A DNA stretch of 64,000 nucleotides from Flavobacterium succinicans (lineage in GTDB: Bacteria > Bacteroidota > Bacteroidia > Flavobacteriales > Flavobacteriaceae). The stretch lies in contig NZ_JMTM01000035.1 of the NCBI RefSeq assembly GCF_001662485.1, forward strand, positions 310,001 through 374,000. The letters are read 5' to 3'. Below the pieces are notes generated by a model that saw only the letters and a program-made list of their open reading frames with translations, was not told where the DNA came from and did no database searches. The first letter of the stretch is position 1. Every line of letters begins with the position of its first letter. The position numbers were made by a program, and so were the translations under genes. Shown one piece after another: positions 8,058 to 16,493 of this stretch.

Positions 8058-9403
8058 TTTTGTTGTTCGTCTTCTTTTCTTAAAATCTCTTGAATTTTTC
8101 GTTCTTCCCAGCTAGAGCTGTAACCAAAAACTTTGAAACCGTGCATAATCAAACCAAATCCCCAGCCTCCTGCGGAGAACCAAAACCAATGAAATTGTGG
8201 GACAAAAGTAAGATTCACATAAATTAAAATAGGGATCACTACACAATACGAAATCAGGTTGCCATAAAATCCTTTTAATTCCTCTACTCTCTTTTTTGCG
8301 CGGTAGTACGCATTATTTTCTCTGTAATTTAAGGTCGTTTCCATAACAGTTATTTGTTGGGTTAAAATGGGTATTTTAACGGTAAAAGTTTGTTCGTTTT
8401 GTTCAATCAGTACTTTTCGTTTGGTAATGATTGCGTATCGATTGATGATGTTTTGTAATCCAACGCCTTGGCGGTCTTGTAATACTTCTTTCTTTTGATA
8501 ATCATTCTGAATCACCAAATAATCATTTTCAATATAAATTCGGATATGCAAAGGTCTTTGCTCGCTTACCACATTGTGTTTTACGGTATTTTCTAGTAAT
8601 AATTGCAGCGAGAGCGGCACTACTTTGGCGTCTGGGTTTTGAACTTCGGCAGTCACTTCATAAAACAAGCTGTTCTCAAAGCGCATTTTCAGCAGTTTCA
8701 TATAGGTAGTTGCAAAACTCAATTCCTCGGCTACAGAAACCAATTCTTTATCTTTTTGTTCCAACACATAGCGGTAAATTTTAGATAAAGAAGTGGTGAA
8801 ACGTTGCGCATTATCTGGATTTTCCTCAATCAGCGAGCTTAACACATTCAAACTATTGAAAAGAAAATGTGGGTCGATTTGATTTTTTAAGGTTTCGAAT
8901 TTGGCCGAAGCCGTTCCTGCAATGATCTTTTGTTCGAATACTTCTTTTTTAGAAGCTTGTTTCCAATTGAGCATAAAACTACGTGCGTGCATAAAGGTCG
9001 AAACTCCCAAGGAAAGAATGATATAAAACATATGCACCCAAACCATTCGGTTGTTGAAAAACTCAGCAACCTCTAGTTTTTGAAACACTACGAAAGTCAA
9101 ATAATCGATTCCTAAAACTACAGGAACGGTGTACAAAATGGTGCAAAAAATTCCAAAATACACTCTCAAATTGGTTTGCTCTAACCAATTCCATCTGCGG
9201 TCCAAAATATCATTGATGAGTCCGTTTCCAAAACCAATTCCGTAAGAATATAGAGCACTAACTAAAAAAGTGGTGAGTAGACTTTGAGGACTGAAATCCC
9301 CTTGCAACAACGAAAAAACAAGCGTAAATACTAGTGTAATCTTCAAACAATCTATAAAGCCTTTTTTGATTCCTTCTAGTGTACTGTATTTCTGTTTTTC
9401 CAT
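8048..9403 (-). CDS. LytS-like sensor histidine kinase fused to a C-terminal 2TM domain
   Basis: The 451-residue protein begins with several membrane segments (about 20-145). The His_kinase domain has FETLKNQIDPHFLFNSLN with the predicted phosphoacceptor His179, and an ATPase region with LLLENTVKHN and GVGLQNIINRY. From Met354 to the end the protein is a complete 2TM domain about as long as the free-standing 2TM proteins downstream, joined in frame. In the kinase family the usual end is near residue 350. At the joint, an out-of-frame TAA (8352-8350) lies five bases before the Met354 codon, so a single-base change could have fused two adjacent genes. The start codon is preceded by eight GGGTTTT units (plus-strand sense). 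It is likely the partner of the LytTR regulator. Confidence 0.9.
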   Translation of the reverse strand: MEKQKYSTLEGIKKGFIDCLKITLVFTLVFSLLQGDFSPQSLLTTFLVSALYSYGIGFGNGLINDILDRRWNWLEQTNLRVYFGIFCTILYTVPVVLGIDYLTFVVFQKLEVAEFFNNRMVWVHMFYIILSLGVSTFMHARSFMLNWKQASKKEVFEQKIIAGTASAKFETLKNQIDPHFLFNSLNVLSSLIEENPDNAQRFTTSLSKIYRYVLEQKDKELVSVAEELSFATTYMKLLKMRFENSLFYEVTAEVQNPDAKVVPLSLQLLLENTVKHNVVSEQRPLHIRIYIENDYLVIQNDYQKKEVLQDRQGVGLQNIINRYAIITKRKVLIEQNEQTFTVKIPILTQQITVMETTLNYRENNAYYRAKKRVEELKGFYGNLISYCVVIPILIYVNLTFVPQFHWFWFSAGGWGFGLIMHGFKVFGYSSSWEERKIQEILRKEDEQQKWK

Positions 9404-9409
9404 TGTTTT

Positions 9410-9465
9410 GGGTTTTGGGTTTTGGGTTTTGGGTTTTGGGTTTTGGGTTTTGGGTTTTGGGTTTT
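9410..9465. repeat. Heptanucleotide tandem repeat (GGGTTTT)8
   Basis: Eight perfect copies cover 56 bp, ending six bases from the kinase start codon. The plus strand has eight G-triplets with four-base spacers, a classic G-quadruplex-forming pattern; the minus-strand transcript would carry CCCAAAA units in its leader. Confidence 0.97.
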
Positions 9466-9499
9466 CAACCCTTCAGAGTTAAAACTCTGAAAGGGTTAC
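9466..9499. terminator. Hairpin after the TPR gene / before the kinase
   Basis: The plus strand reads CAACCCTTCAGAGTT then AAAACTCTGAAAGGGTT, giving arms AACCCTTCAGAGTT and AACTCTGAAAGGGTT with one bulged A. It could terminate the minus-strand TPR-like gene that ends at 9502. The strand following it is not T-rich, so factor-independent termination is uncertain. Confidence 0.45.
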
Positions 9500-9501
9500 T
9501 G

Positions 9502-10125
9502 CTATTTTTTACAATTTTTTTGAGCTTCTTGAGCGCGATCTAATCCCCATTTTGGTGAGAAAGCTGTTTCTGGTTTAAAAGTAGCAAAAAGTCCGATAGC
9601 TTTATCAATTTGTGCACACATAGGTGTTGTATCTGTTCCCCAAAACTTGGCTCCACCAATTTCAAACTCGGCTTTACAGAATACCACTCTTGGATTTTCT
9701 GGAGCAATGGCCTGTGCTTTACCGTAGAGTTCCATTACTTTTCCAGACAACTTTTGTCCATTGGTCATTGGGTCATAGGCAATCCAAGCGGTGTGAATCA
9801 TAGCTTGCATTACTAATAATTCGGGATTATTTTCGTTTTTGATTAATTCTACATCCAAAGCGTTTTGTGCTTTGGTTAGTAAAGCTGTTACTTCGTCTTT
9901 GCCTTTGGTTCTAAAAGCGGTTGTAGTATTTACCAAAGCCACATAATAGTTAGGCAACCAGTTGTTTTTTTCGACTGCTGCAATTCTTTCGAATAAAGCG
10001 GCAGCTTCGGTATTTTTTCCTTCTCCCCACAACTGGAATGCTTTTCCCATTCCTTGTTCGTATTGTCCTTGGGCAGCTAATAAACTGCAAATAAATAAAG
10101 CGGCGGCGGTTAAAACTTTGATCAT
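9502..10125 (-). CDS. Secreted TPR-like protein
   Basis: A 207-residue protein with a Sec signal peptide (MIKVLTAAALFICSLLAAQG) and helical repeats. The mature part has tetratricopeptide-like pairs such as MGKAFQLWGEGKNTEAAALF and MELYGKAQAIAPENPRVVF, so it is probably a periplasmic or surface protein-interaction scaffold. No enzyme motif is visible. Its promoter, at 10183-10253, shares exact geometry with those of the DUF2141 gene and the TonB receptor, which suggests joint control by the LytTR regulator encoded downstream. A hairpin separates it from the kinase gene. Confidence 0.82.
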   Translation of the reverse strand: MIKVLTAAALFICSLLAAQGQYEQGMGKAFQLWGEGKNTEAAALFERIAAVEKNNWLPNYYVALVNTTTAFRTKGKDEVTALLTKAQNALDVELIKNENNPELLVMQAMIHTAWIAYDPMTNGQKLSGKVMELYGKAQAIAPENPRVVFCKAEFEIGGAKFWGTDTTPMCAQIDKAIGLFATFKPETAFSPKWGLDRAQEAQKNCKK

Positions 10126-10182
10126 AATTTCTATTTTTTAGTTGTTAATTTCTTTTAAATGGTTGTTGTTATTTTGATGATG

Positions 10183-10253
10183 TAAAAGTATTGCTGATGT
10201 GCTACTTTTGAAATTGATTCTGACTGAACTGTCGTTTTTTGAGGATGAATTGT
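10183..10253 (-). promoter_or_regulatory. LytTR-type promoter of the TPR gene: two 9-bp direct repeats plus -7 element
   Basis: On the minus strand the boxes are ACAATTCAT (10253-10245) and ACAGTTCAG (10232-10224), 12 bp apart, close to the LytTR-domain consensus of paired 9-mers. A -7-like TACTTTTA lies at 10190-10183. No TTG -33 element is evident, as expected for an activator-dependent promoter. The full block is 71 bp, identical in length and spacing to the two blocks upstream of the next two genes. Confidence 0.75.
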
Positions 10254-10260
10254 AAACCGG

Positions 10261-10665
10261 TTATACTTTCAATACGATGTGCTTGTTTTGTGTGGCTTGG
10301 AACTTAGCGTCTTTGTATTTTGGAGGGCCCATAAACCCTTTGGCATCGTTTGAAGCGGCATAAGCTTCTTTTGGAATTCCCATAAAGTTGGTGTCTAATT
10401 TTCCGTTGCTGTTTTCATCGTGAAAAACGCTTATCGCATACTCGCCAGCAGGAAGGTTTTCAAAAGTGACCGTTGCTTTTGCGTTTTTGATTAAAGCGAC
10501 ATTGCCTTTGTAGACTTTTTTTAGAAAATGATTTTCGGAATTGTACAATCCGATTAGGACTTGACCTTTGTTGTTTTTTAGACCAACGATGTCTACTTTG
10601 ATAGCGACTTGAGCGGTTGCCATTGTACTTATGGCTAAGAACAGGATAAGAACTGATGTTTTCAT
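10261..10665 (-). CDS. DUF2141 domain-containing secreted protein
   Basis: A 134-residue exported protein with signal peptide MKTSVLILFLAISTMATAQ. The mature domain shows DUF2141 features: VDIVGLKNNKGQVLIGLYN, then VTFENLPAGEYAISVFHDEN, NGKLDTNFMGIPKE and a GPPKYKDAKF segment. The DENSNGKLD stretch resembles a calcium-binding loop. The family often neighbours TonB-dependent receptors in Bacteroidota, but its function is unknown. The gene is monocistronic by spacing and has its own LytTR-type promoter at 10701-10771. Confidence 0.9.
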   Translation of the reverse strand: MKTSVLILFLAISTMATAQVAIKVDIVGLKNNKGQVLIGLYNSENHFLKKVYKGNVALIKNAKATVTFENLPAGEYAISVFHDENSNGKLDTNFMGIPKEAYAASNDAKGFMGPPKYKDAKFQATQNKHIVLKV

Positions 10666-10700
10666 AGTTTATTTTTTAAAGGTTGTTTATTATGCTGATG

Positions 10701-10771
10701 TAAAAGTAGTTTGGACCAATCGAAACTAAAATTGATTGTAACTGAACTGTTGTTTTTGGTGGATGAATTGT
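10701..10771 (-). promoter_or_regulatory. LytTR-type promoter of the DUF2141 gene
   Basis: Minus-strand boxes ACAATTCAT (10771-10763) and ACAGTTCAG (10750-10742) are 12 bp apart, and TACTTTTA (10708-10701) follows at the same distance as in the TPR promoter. Outside the boxes the sequence AATCAATTT after the proximal box is also shared with the TPR promoter, so a duplication origin is possible. Confidence 0.75.
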
Positions 10772-10811
10772 AAAAACACTTTTCTTTCCAAAAACACCTT
10801 ATCTTGCCTCT

Positions 10812-10914
10812 TAGCCCCGGGAGGAGCGGCATCCTTTGCTGACGGGGTTCGGCAGCAAAGATATAGCGGATCACGGGACGATGCCTGCTGGAAATGCCCT
10901 ATGCTTACTGCTCC
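10812..10914 (+). repeat. Dispersed structured intergenic repeat, copy 1
   Basis: The copy runs from TAGCCCC through GGAGCGGCATCCTTT, a hairpin at 10835-10859 and AGATATAGCGGA to GGGACGATGC. The hairpin has arms TTTGCTGAC and GGCAGCAAA (one A-G mismatch) around the loop GGGGTTC. It fills the gap between the TonB receptor stop and the DUF2141 promoter. Confidence 0.85.
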
Positions 10915-10923
10915 TAATTCGGT

Positions 10924-13110
10924 TTATAAATTCTTTAACTGGTTGTCGTTTTTGTTGTCGCTGATGGTCCAAAAGAAACCTACAAAAAAGAAACTATCGG
11001 CCGTTGGTATGATGGCTCTGCGGTTGTAAACGCCCGCTGAATCTGGAGTATTGGCGTACTCGTAACCAAAGACATTTTGAGTTTGCAAAATATTGGACAC
11101 GGAGAAATACAGGATTTTTTGTTGCGACACTAAATACGCCCAATTGAAACTCAAATTATTGAAAGCTTTGGTTTTTCCGTTCATAAATTGGGTCTCGTTT
11201 GGATTGTTGTACGGACGACCTGTGGCGAAAGAATGGGTGAAACCAATTTGTGATTTCCAGTCGGTGATGAAGTATTTTGTCACCAACGACGCTGTATGGT
11301 CCGCCACAAAATTTGGCGTAACTTGTTTAGGGAAATTGCGATAATCGCGCTCCGTATCGATGTAAGAATAGGAAATCCAATACTCTAAATTCTTAATCGA
11401 GCTGCCGTCTCTCCAGAACAAATCAAGTCCTTTGGCGTAGCCAGAACCGTTGTTGTTGTACACTGAATTAAACATTGGCGTTGTTGTATTGAATTTTACC
11501 AAATTGCTGTAGTCTTTGTAATAAGCCTCGGCTCTAAAGGTTTGACGGTCGTTGTTGTATTGAAAGTTTAAGATGTAATGCGAGGCTTTTTCGCTTTCGA
11601 ATTGGTGCATTTTGGAATACTTGATAAAATCGACACTTGGCGCCTGAGTGAAATCGCCATAAGCGAAAGAAAACTGGCTGGTTTTATTCAGTTTGTAAGC
11701 CAAGGAAACACGAGGAGCAACGGCGGTTTCGTCCAACAAATCGTTGTATGAAGCACGAACCCCTACTTTGGCAGCAAAGTTTTTGGTGAATAAAATATCG
11801 CCTTCGGCAAAAGCTGCTGCAATGGAAGAATTGTATCCGCTAGTGCCTCCAAATCCAGAATTTGGCGTAAAATCTTCGTTGAAACGAGTAATGAAATAAT
11901 CCGTTCCGAAAGCTAATTTAACGTGTTGCGAAATGCTTTTACGGAGTTTGAATTTAAGGTGTGAGGCGTTTTCGTCATTGTTTAGCTTGTCCAAATCCAA
12001 TCCCAATTTGTTTTTGGAATAACCATAACTCAATCCCGTTGTCACTTGCCAATTGTTGCCAAAACCACCTTTGTAGGAAGTATTTAAGTAAAAGTTGTTA
12101 TTGTTCAAATCGACTCTGACTTTGTTAGGCGAATTAACGCTTTCTTGATTCAAATCGAATTTGGAGGAATCAAAAGCTGCATACAATTTTAAGATTCCGT
12201 TATTGAAGTTGTAACGATACACGGTTTCGCCAGATAGCGATTGAAAAGGATTGTTCCATTCGATATTTTGAGGCACCACTTTTTGATAGGGCGCCAAGTT
12301 GATGTAAGCAGCATTGACACTCAAAGAGCTTTTTTTCCATTTTTGTGTATTTCCAACGCCCAAACCTACAGTCATTAAGGCGATTTCGGTTTTGTTTTGG
12401 TCGGGTTCGTCTTGGGTATTCAATAATAACACACTTGACAAAGCCTCGCCATACTCGGCAGAATAACCTCCAGTAGAAAAAGAGATACCGCTGAACAAAA
12501 ACGGAGAAAAGCGTCCGCGAGTAGGCAAATTATTTGTGCTAGCGCCATAAGGCTGCGCCACTCGGATACCATCGACAAAAGTTTGTGTTTCATTGGCCTC
12601 ACCTCCACGAACGAACAAACGACCGTCTTCACCCACGTTTTGAGTACCTGGTAAAGTTTGTAGCGCAGCAATAATATTTCCAGCAGAACCCGCTGTGGTG
12701 ACAATATCCAAAGGTTTCAATACCGAAACACGAGCTTTGTCTCCCGACTCTAAAGTTCCAGCCGTAATCACCACCGCATCTAAGGTGTTGACATTCTCTT
12801 TGAGGGTTATGGTTTTGCTTTTGTAATTCGAAACATCTATTGAAATGGTAGCTGTTTCGTGTATCAAAGAGCTTATGATTAGGGTCGCATTTCCTTTGAC
12901 TGTGGTTTCGAATGAGAAAAGCCCTTTCTCATCGCTTGTGGCGCCATCATAAGTGCCTTCGATATAAATATTGGCGCTAACTACGGGCTTACCTTTTGGG
13001 TCAATAACTTTTCCTGAAATAGTATTTTGAGCAAGAGTAACACTACTCATCAAAACCAATAGGGTTGCTAAAAAGAATTTGTGTGCGATTTTTTTGATAC
13101 TTGTTTTCAT
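10924..13110 (-). CDS. TonB-dependent receptor with carboxypeptidase-like N-terminal domain
   Basis: An outer-membrane transporter of 728 residues taking up an unknown ligand with energy from TonB. After a signal peptide (MKTSIKKIAHKFFLATLLVL) comes a CarboxypepD_reg-like domain (ISGKVIDPKGKPVVSANIYI, about 30-110). A plug domain follows (LQTLPGTQNVGEDGRLFVRGG, about 120-220), then the beta-barrel to the C-terminus. No SusD partner gene is adjacent, so it is not a typical glycan-utilisation SusC. The frame is open to 13137, but the ATG at 13110 is preferred because the promoter -7 element lies at 13142-13135. The LytTR-type box pair upstream links it to the kinase/regulator locus. Confidence 0.93.
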   Translation of the reverse strand: MKTSIKKIAHKFFLATLLVLMSSVTLAQNTISGKVIDPKGKPVVSANIYIEGTYDGATSDEKGLFSFETTVKGNATLIISSLIHETATISIDVSNYKSKTITLKENVNTLDAVVITAGTLESGDKARVSVLKPLDIVTTAGSAGNIIAALQTLPGTQNVGEDGRLFVRGGEANETQTFVDGIRVAQPYGASTNNLPTRGRFSPFLFSGISFSTGGYSAEYGEALSSVLLLNTQDEPDQNKTEIALMTVGLGVGNTQKWKKSSLSVNAAYINLAPYQKVVPQNIEWNNPFQSLSGETVYRYNFNNGILKLYAAFDSSKFDLNQESVNSPNKVRVDLNNNNFYLNTSYKGGFGNNWQVTTGLSYGYSKNKLGLDLDKLNNDENASHLKFKLRKSISQHVKLAFGTDYFITRFNEDFTPNSGFGGTSGYNSSIAAAFAEGDILFTKNFAAKVGVRASYNDLLDETAVAPRVSLAYKLNKTSQFSFAYGDFTQAPSVDFIKYSKMHQFESEKASHYILNFQYNNDRQTFRAEAYYKDYSNLVKFNTTTPMFNSVYNNNGSGYAKGLDLFWRDGSSIKNLEYWISYSYIDTERDYRNFPKQVTPNFVADHTASLVTKYFITDWKSQIGFTHSFATGRPYNNPNETQFMNGKTKAFNNLSFNWAYLVSQQKILYFSVSNILQTQNVFGYEYANTPDSAGVYNRRAIIPTADSFFFVGFFWTISDNKNDNQLKNL

Positions 13111-13134
13111 TATACTGTTTGTTTTTTGATGAAG

Positions 13135-13205
13135 CAAATATCTTTCGGGATTATGGATTCTCTAAAAAGTTATGACCGAATTGTAGAAAAACGAGGCTGA
13201 ATTGT
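13135..13205 (-). promoter_or_regulatory. LytTR-type promoter of the TonB receptor gene
   Basis: Minus-strand boxes ACAATTCAG (13205-13197) and ACAATTCGG (13184-13176) are 12 bp apart, and a -7-like GATATTTG lies at 13142-13135. Distances equal those of the TPR and DUF2141 promoters although the spacer sequence differs, which points to conserved function, not recent copying. Confidence 0.7.
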
Positions 13206-13391
13206 AATTCAAATTGAATAAAAAATTCTCAACAAAAAATTAAAAAAGACAAATAATAATGATTATAAATCTTAACCAAAACAAAACAACCCTAATAATT
13301 CAATGAAAAAAAGTTAATATAAATACTAATATATAATTAAATTACTTAATTTTTAAAAAAGTAATAATAATACCAAATAGTAAAAAAAACC
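13206..13391. other. AT-rich divergent intergenic region
   Basis: Very AT-rich DNA upstream of the LytTR boxes on one side and a plus-strand promoter on the other. I see no gene or clear hairpin in it. Confidence 0.6.
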
Positions 13392-13423
13392 TTGGAAAAT
13401 CAACCTTAATTTATTTATGTTTG
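13392..13423 (+). promoter_or_regulatory. Bacteroidota-type promoter of the small membrane protein gene
   Basis: TTG at 13392-13394, a 21-base spacer, and TATGTTTG at 13416-13423. The ATG at 13441 follows by 17 bases; an in-frame ATG at 13417 would overlap the -7 element. Confidence 0.55.
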
Positions 13424-13440
13424 TGCCAAAATTGGTAACT

Positions 13441-13836
13441 ATGCACATAAGTAAAAACAAACATACTAATAAAAATAGCAGCATTGCCTTGCTATTTCTA
13501 TTTGTATTTTTTCATTTTTTACTATATTCCGCATTTAGTGCCATTCCTGTTTTTTCTTCTTCAAAATTAGAAAAAGAAAATCTTGTTCAAATCTCGACAA
13601 AAAGTGATCATTCAAAATACTCAAAAATCACTTTTCCCTCCTCGGATATGGAAGAGGATTTTGAATATAATGAGATTGAAATAGATCCTTTTCTTAACGC
13701 TAGTACTGGATTAATTGCTTTGAATTCTTTGAATAAAAAGATTATAGCAATTCATTCTAAATTTTTAAATAATTATTTCTACAAAAAAAGCAGTTTATTT
13801 CTACTGTTTTGTAATTTAAAATACCATTTGGGTTAA
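13441..13836 (+). CDS. Uncharacterised small exported or membrane protein
   Basis: A 131-residue protein with no family I can name. A strong hydrophobic segment (SSIALLFLFVFFHFLLYSAF, about residues 12-35) serves as signal peptide or anchor. An acidic middle follows (MEEDFEYNEIEID) and the tail is basic and aromatic. The start at 13441 is chosen from the promoter position. It precedes the inorganic-carbon uptake operon with a gap of about 156 bases, so a link to that operon is possible but not shown. Confidence 0.6.
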   Translation: MHISKNKHTNKNSSIALLFLFVFFHFLLYSAFSAIPVFSSSKLEKENLVQISTKSDHSKYSKITFPSSDMEEDFEYNEIEIDPFLNASTGLIALNSLNKKIIAIHSKFLNNYFYKKSSLFLLFCNLKYHLG

Positions 13837-13992
13837 TACAATCATTGAAAATTATTTTCGATTATTTGTTTATTAACCTAATAAAATACATCAACTACTT
13901 TATTAAAACAGCAATAGCCTTACACAAAAGACTAACTGATAATCTGTTATTTAATTCCGTATTGTAAGTATTTTAGAAATATTTTAAAAAAA

Positions 13993-16482
13993 ATGAAATC
14001 AACTTCCATCGTTTTTGATGAACATGAAGTACTTCATAGTCTAAAGCATTATTTACCCGCTCAAAACCCACTAAAGGATTTTGTACACCACAATACACTT
14101 CATGCTTTTCAGGGAAAAACATTCTTTGAAGCCTTAGAAGAATCCTCCAAAATTTTTGGCTACAAAACGTATCTCCCTTTGTCTAGTTTTAGAGAGCGAT
14201 ATGCCAAAAAAGAGATCAACAATGCAATTCTTGAACAAGTCATTCGTTCAAAAAAAGGAGAAAAACAGCTTTCGACATGGAAACATAATCTTCTTGAAAA
14301 AAACTATGACGAATCTATTTACCCTAGAATTGGTAGTTTGCGAGCAACCTGGAAGAAAGAATACGCCATTAATCTAGAAAAATCTACTTATAGCATTTTA
14401 TTCAAGGTTCTTTGTGGCTACTTAGATCAAGGAATCGCAATCACTACTTTTCCGGTTTTAGGAACTAGCTTTTTAGAATCTATAAAAGAACTAGATAAAA
14501 ACAGTTCGATTGGAATTCTTAGAACCAAACGCGCTAAAAATATGCTCCAAAATGGAGCCTCTATCGAGGAGCTGCTTCATATTATTGTTGGAGATCCAAA
14601 ATATTACAAACATTATTTATTCGATCAACAATTTGGTCATCCGGGTTGGAGCGGAATAGTTGCAACGATTGAAAGCAATCCCGCATCTTTATTAGACAAA
14701 CGCACCATTTCTTTAAAAGAGTTAATTCAGTTTGAATTACTGCTTGAAATAGATAGTTTGGATCAAAAATTTAATTCCATTTGGTCTCCTTTGAGTTTCA
14801 AAATCAGTCAGGAACCAGCTCCAATTTTTGATACCATAAAAAAATCAGAACTTTTCGAAACCTTATCGCTTTGGCAAGAGGCATTCGAATGGACATTTTA
14901 TGATCAAGTTTTATCAGGAATCAAAACTGTTGAAAAAGAAACAGCAACTACAACACCTTCATTTCAAGGTTTATTCTGCATGGATGATCGTGAATGTTCT
15001 TTCAGAAGACATGTTGAGCATTTAGATAATTCAGCAATAACCTTTGGTACTCCTGCATTTTTTAATTTTGAGTTCTTTTATCAGCCTGTAAATGGGCAGT
15101 TTTTTACCAAACTTTGCCCTGCGCCAATGCAGCCAAAATACTTGATAAAAGAAGCACAAAGAAAGAAAAAACAAGCTAGAGATTTACACTACCATAAACA
15201 TTCGCATTCTTTAGTTTTTGGCTGGATTATCAGTCAAACTCTTGGTTTTTCAGCGGCTTTGAAATTGTTTTTGAACATTTGGAAACCAACGTTAACCCCT
15301 GCTACAAGTGCCTCGTTTAAGCATCTAAATAAAAAATCAAAACTAATTATAGAACATGATGCCAAATTTGAAAACATAGATGGGCTACAAGTAGGCTTTA
15401 CTGTTGAGGAAATGGCAAATCGTGTTGAGGGTTTACTAAAAAGTATTGGATTTGTATCCAATTTTGCTCCAATAGTTTATATCGTAGGTCATGGAGCGAC
15501 TAGTGTAAATAATACGCATTATGCCGGTTATGATTGTGGGGCTTGTTGCGGAAGACCAAGTTCTGTAAATGCAAAAGTGGCTTCTTTTGCCGCTAATCAT
15601 CCTGAAGTTCGTGAAATCCTAAAAAAACGTGGTATCATTATTCCTGATACAACACAATTTTTACCTGCATTGCACGACACAACAAGGGATGAAATCGCTT
15701 TTTATGATGAAGAAACGCTAACCGCTAGCAACAAAGAATTACATCAACAAAACGAGATTACTTTTGCGAAAGCTTTGGCTAGAAATGCAAAAGAACGTTC
15801 TCGCCGATTTGACACTATAGATTCTACACAAAGTCTAGAAAAAGTACATGAAAAAATTAAAAGACGTTCCGTTTCTCTTTTCGAACCTAGACCTGAATTA
15901 AATCATGCGACCAATGCGATGTGCATAGTAGGTCGTAGAAGTTTGTCTAAGCACTTGTTTCTAGACAGACGTTCGTTTATGAATTCTTACGACTATCAAG
16001 TGGATCCTACGGGGGATTATCTTGCTGGAATTCTTGGAGCTGTTGCCCCAGTTGGTGGTGGAATCAACTTAGAATATTACTTCTCTAAAGTAGATAACCA
16101 AAAGTTAGGTGCTGGAAGTAAGCTTCCTCACAATGTCATGGGATTAATTGGTGTTTCCAATGGGATCGATGGAGATTTGCGTTCGGGTTTACCAAGTCAA
16201 ATGATAGAAGTACATGACCCTATTCGTTTATTAATTATTGTAGAACATTTTCCAGAAATAGCCAAATATGCTATTACTAAAAATCCTGCAACTTATGAAT
16301 GGTTCAAAAACCAATGGGTAAAATTGATTGTAGTTCATCCTGAAAATCAAGAACTCTTTCATTTCATTGACGAAACCTTTGAGTCCTACTCCCCTATTCA
16401 GCAAGAGAACGCAAGCATTCATGACGAGTTAGCATTGGCAGAAGTTTCACAAGAAAACCTTCCAATCTATATTCTAAAATAA
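13993..16482 (+). CDS. dabA: Inorganic carbon accumulation protein DabA (DUF2309)
   Basis: The cytoplasmic zinc subunit of the DAB complex, a carbonic-anhydrase-like protein that with DabB concentrates bicarbonate using membrane energy. The 829 residues carry the expected catalytic set: Cys329 and Asp331 in LFCMDDRECSFRRH, His500 in YIVGHGAT, and Cys515 in GYDCGACCGRPS. The spacing (2 and 15 residues within pairs, 171 between) agrees with the characterised family. The gene starts the operon dabA-dabB-sulP-DUF2490 and ends 11 bases before dabB. In a presumed heterotroph its role would be supplying bicarbonate for carboxylases under low CO2. Confidence 0.93.
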   Translation: MKSTSIVFDEHEVLHSLKHYLPAQNPLKDFVHHNTLHAFQGKTFFEALEESSKIFGYKTYLPLSSFRERYAKKEINNAILEQVIRSKKGEKQLSTWKHNLLEKNYDESIYPRIGSLRATWKKEYAINLEKSTYSILFKVLCGYLDQGIAITTFPVLGTSFLESIKELDKNSSIGILRTKRAKNMLQNGASIEELLHIIVGDPKYYKHYLFDQQFGHPGWSGIVATIESNPASLLDKRTISLKELIQFELLLEIDSLDQKFNSIWSPLSFKISQEPAPIFDTIKKSELFETLSLWQEAFEWTFYDQVLSGIKTVEKETATTTPSFQGLFCMDDRECSFRRHVEHLDNSAITFGTPAFFNFEFFYQPVNGQFFTKLCPAPMQPKYLIKEAQRKKKQARDLHYHKHSHSLVFGWIISQTLGFSAALKLFLNIWKPTLTPATSASFKHLNKKSKLIIEHDAKFENIDGLQVGFTVEEMANRVEGLLKSIGFVSNFAPIVYIVGHGATSVNNTHYAGYDCGACCGRPSSVNAKVASFAANHPEVREILKKRGIIIPDTTQFLPALHDTTRDEIAFYDEETLTASNKELHQQNEITFAKALARNAKERSRRFDTIDSTQSLEKVHEKIKRRSVSLFEPRPELNHATNAMCIVGRRSLSKHLFLDRRSFMNSYDYQVDPTGDYLAGILGAVAPVGGGINLEYYFSKVDNQKLGAGSKLPHNVMGLIGVSNGIDGDLRSGLPSQMIEVHDPIRLLIIVEHFPEIAKYAITKNPATYEWFKNQWVKLIVVHPENQELFHFIDETFESYSPIQQENASIHDELALAEVSQENLPIYILK

Positions 16483-16493
16483 CAATATCCCCT

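Noticed and set aside
6813..9465. Regular repeats as CRISPR
   Set aside because: The arrays have no spacers and there are no cas genes.
10763..11029. 88-codon plus-strand frame through repeat copy 1
   Set aside because: It runs through a non-coding repeat and into the antisense of the TonB receptor gene.
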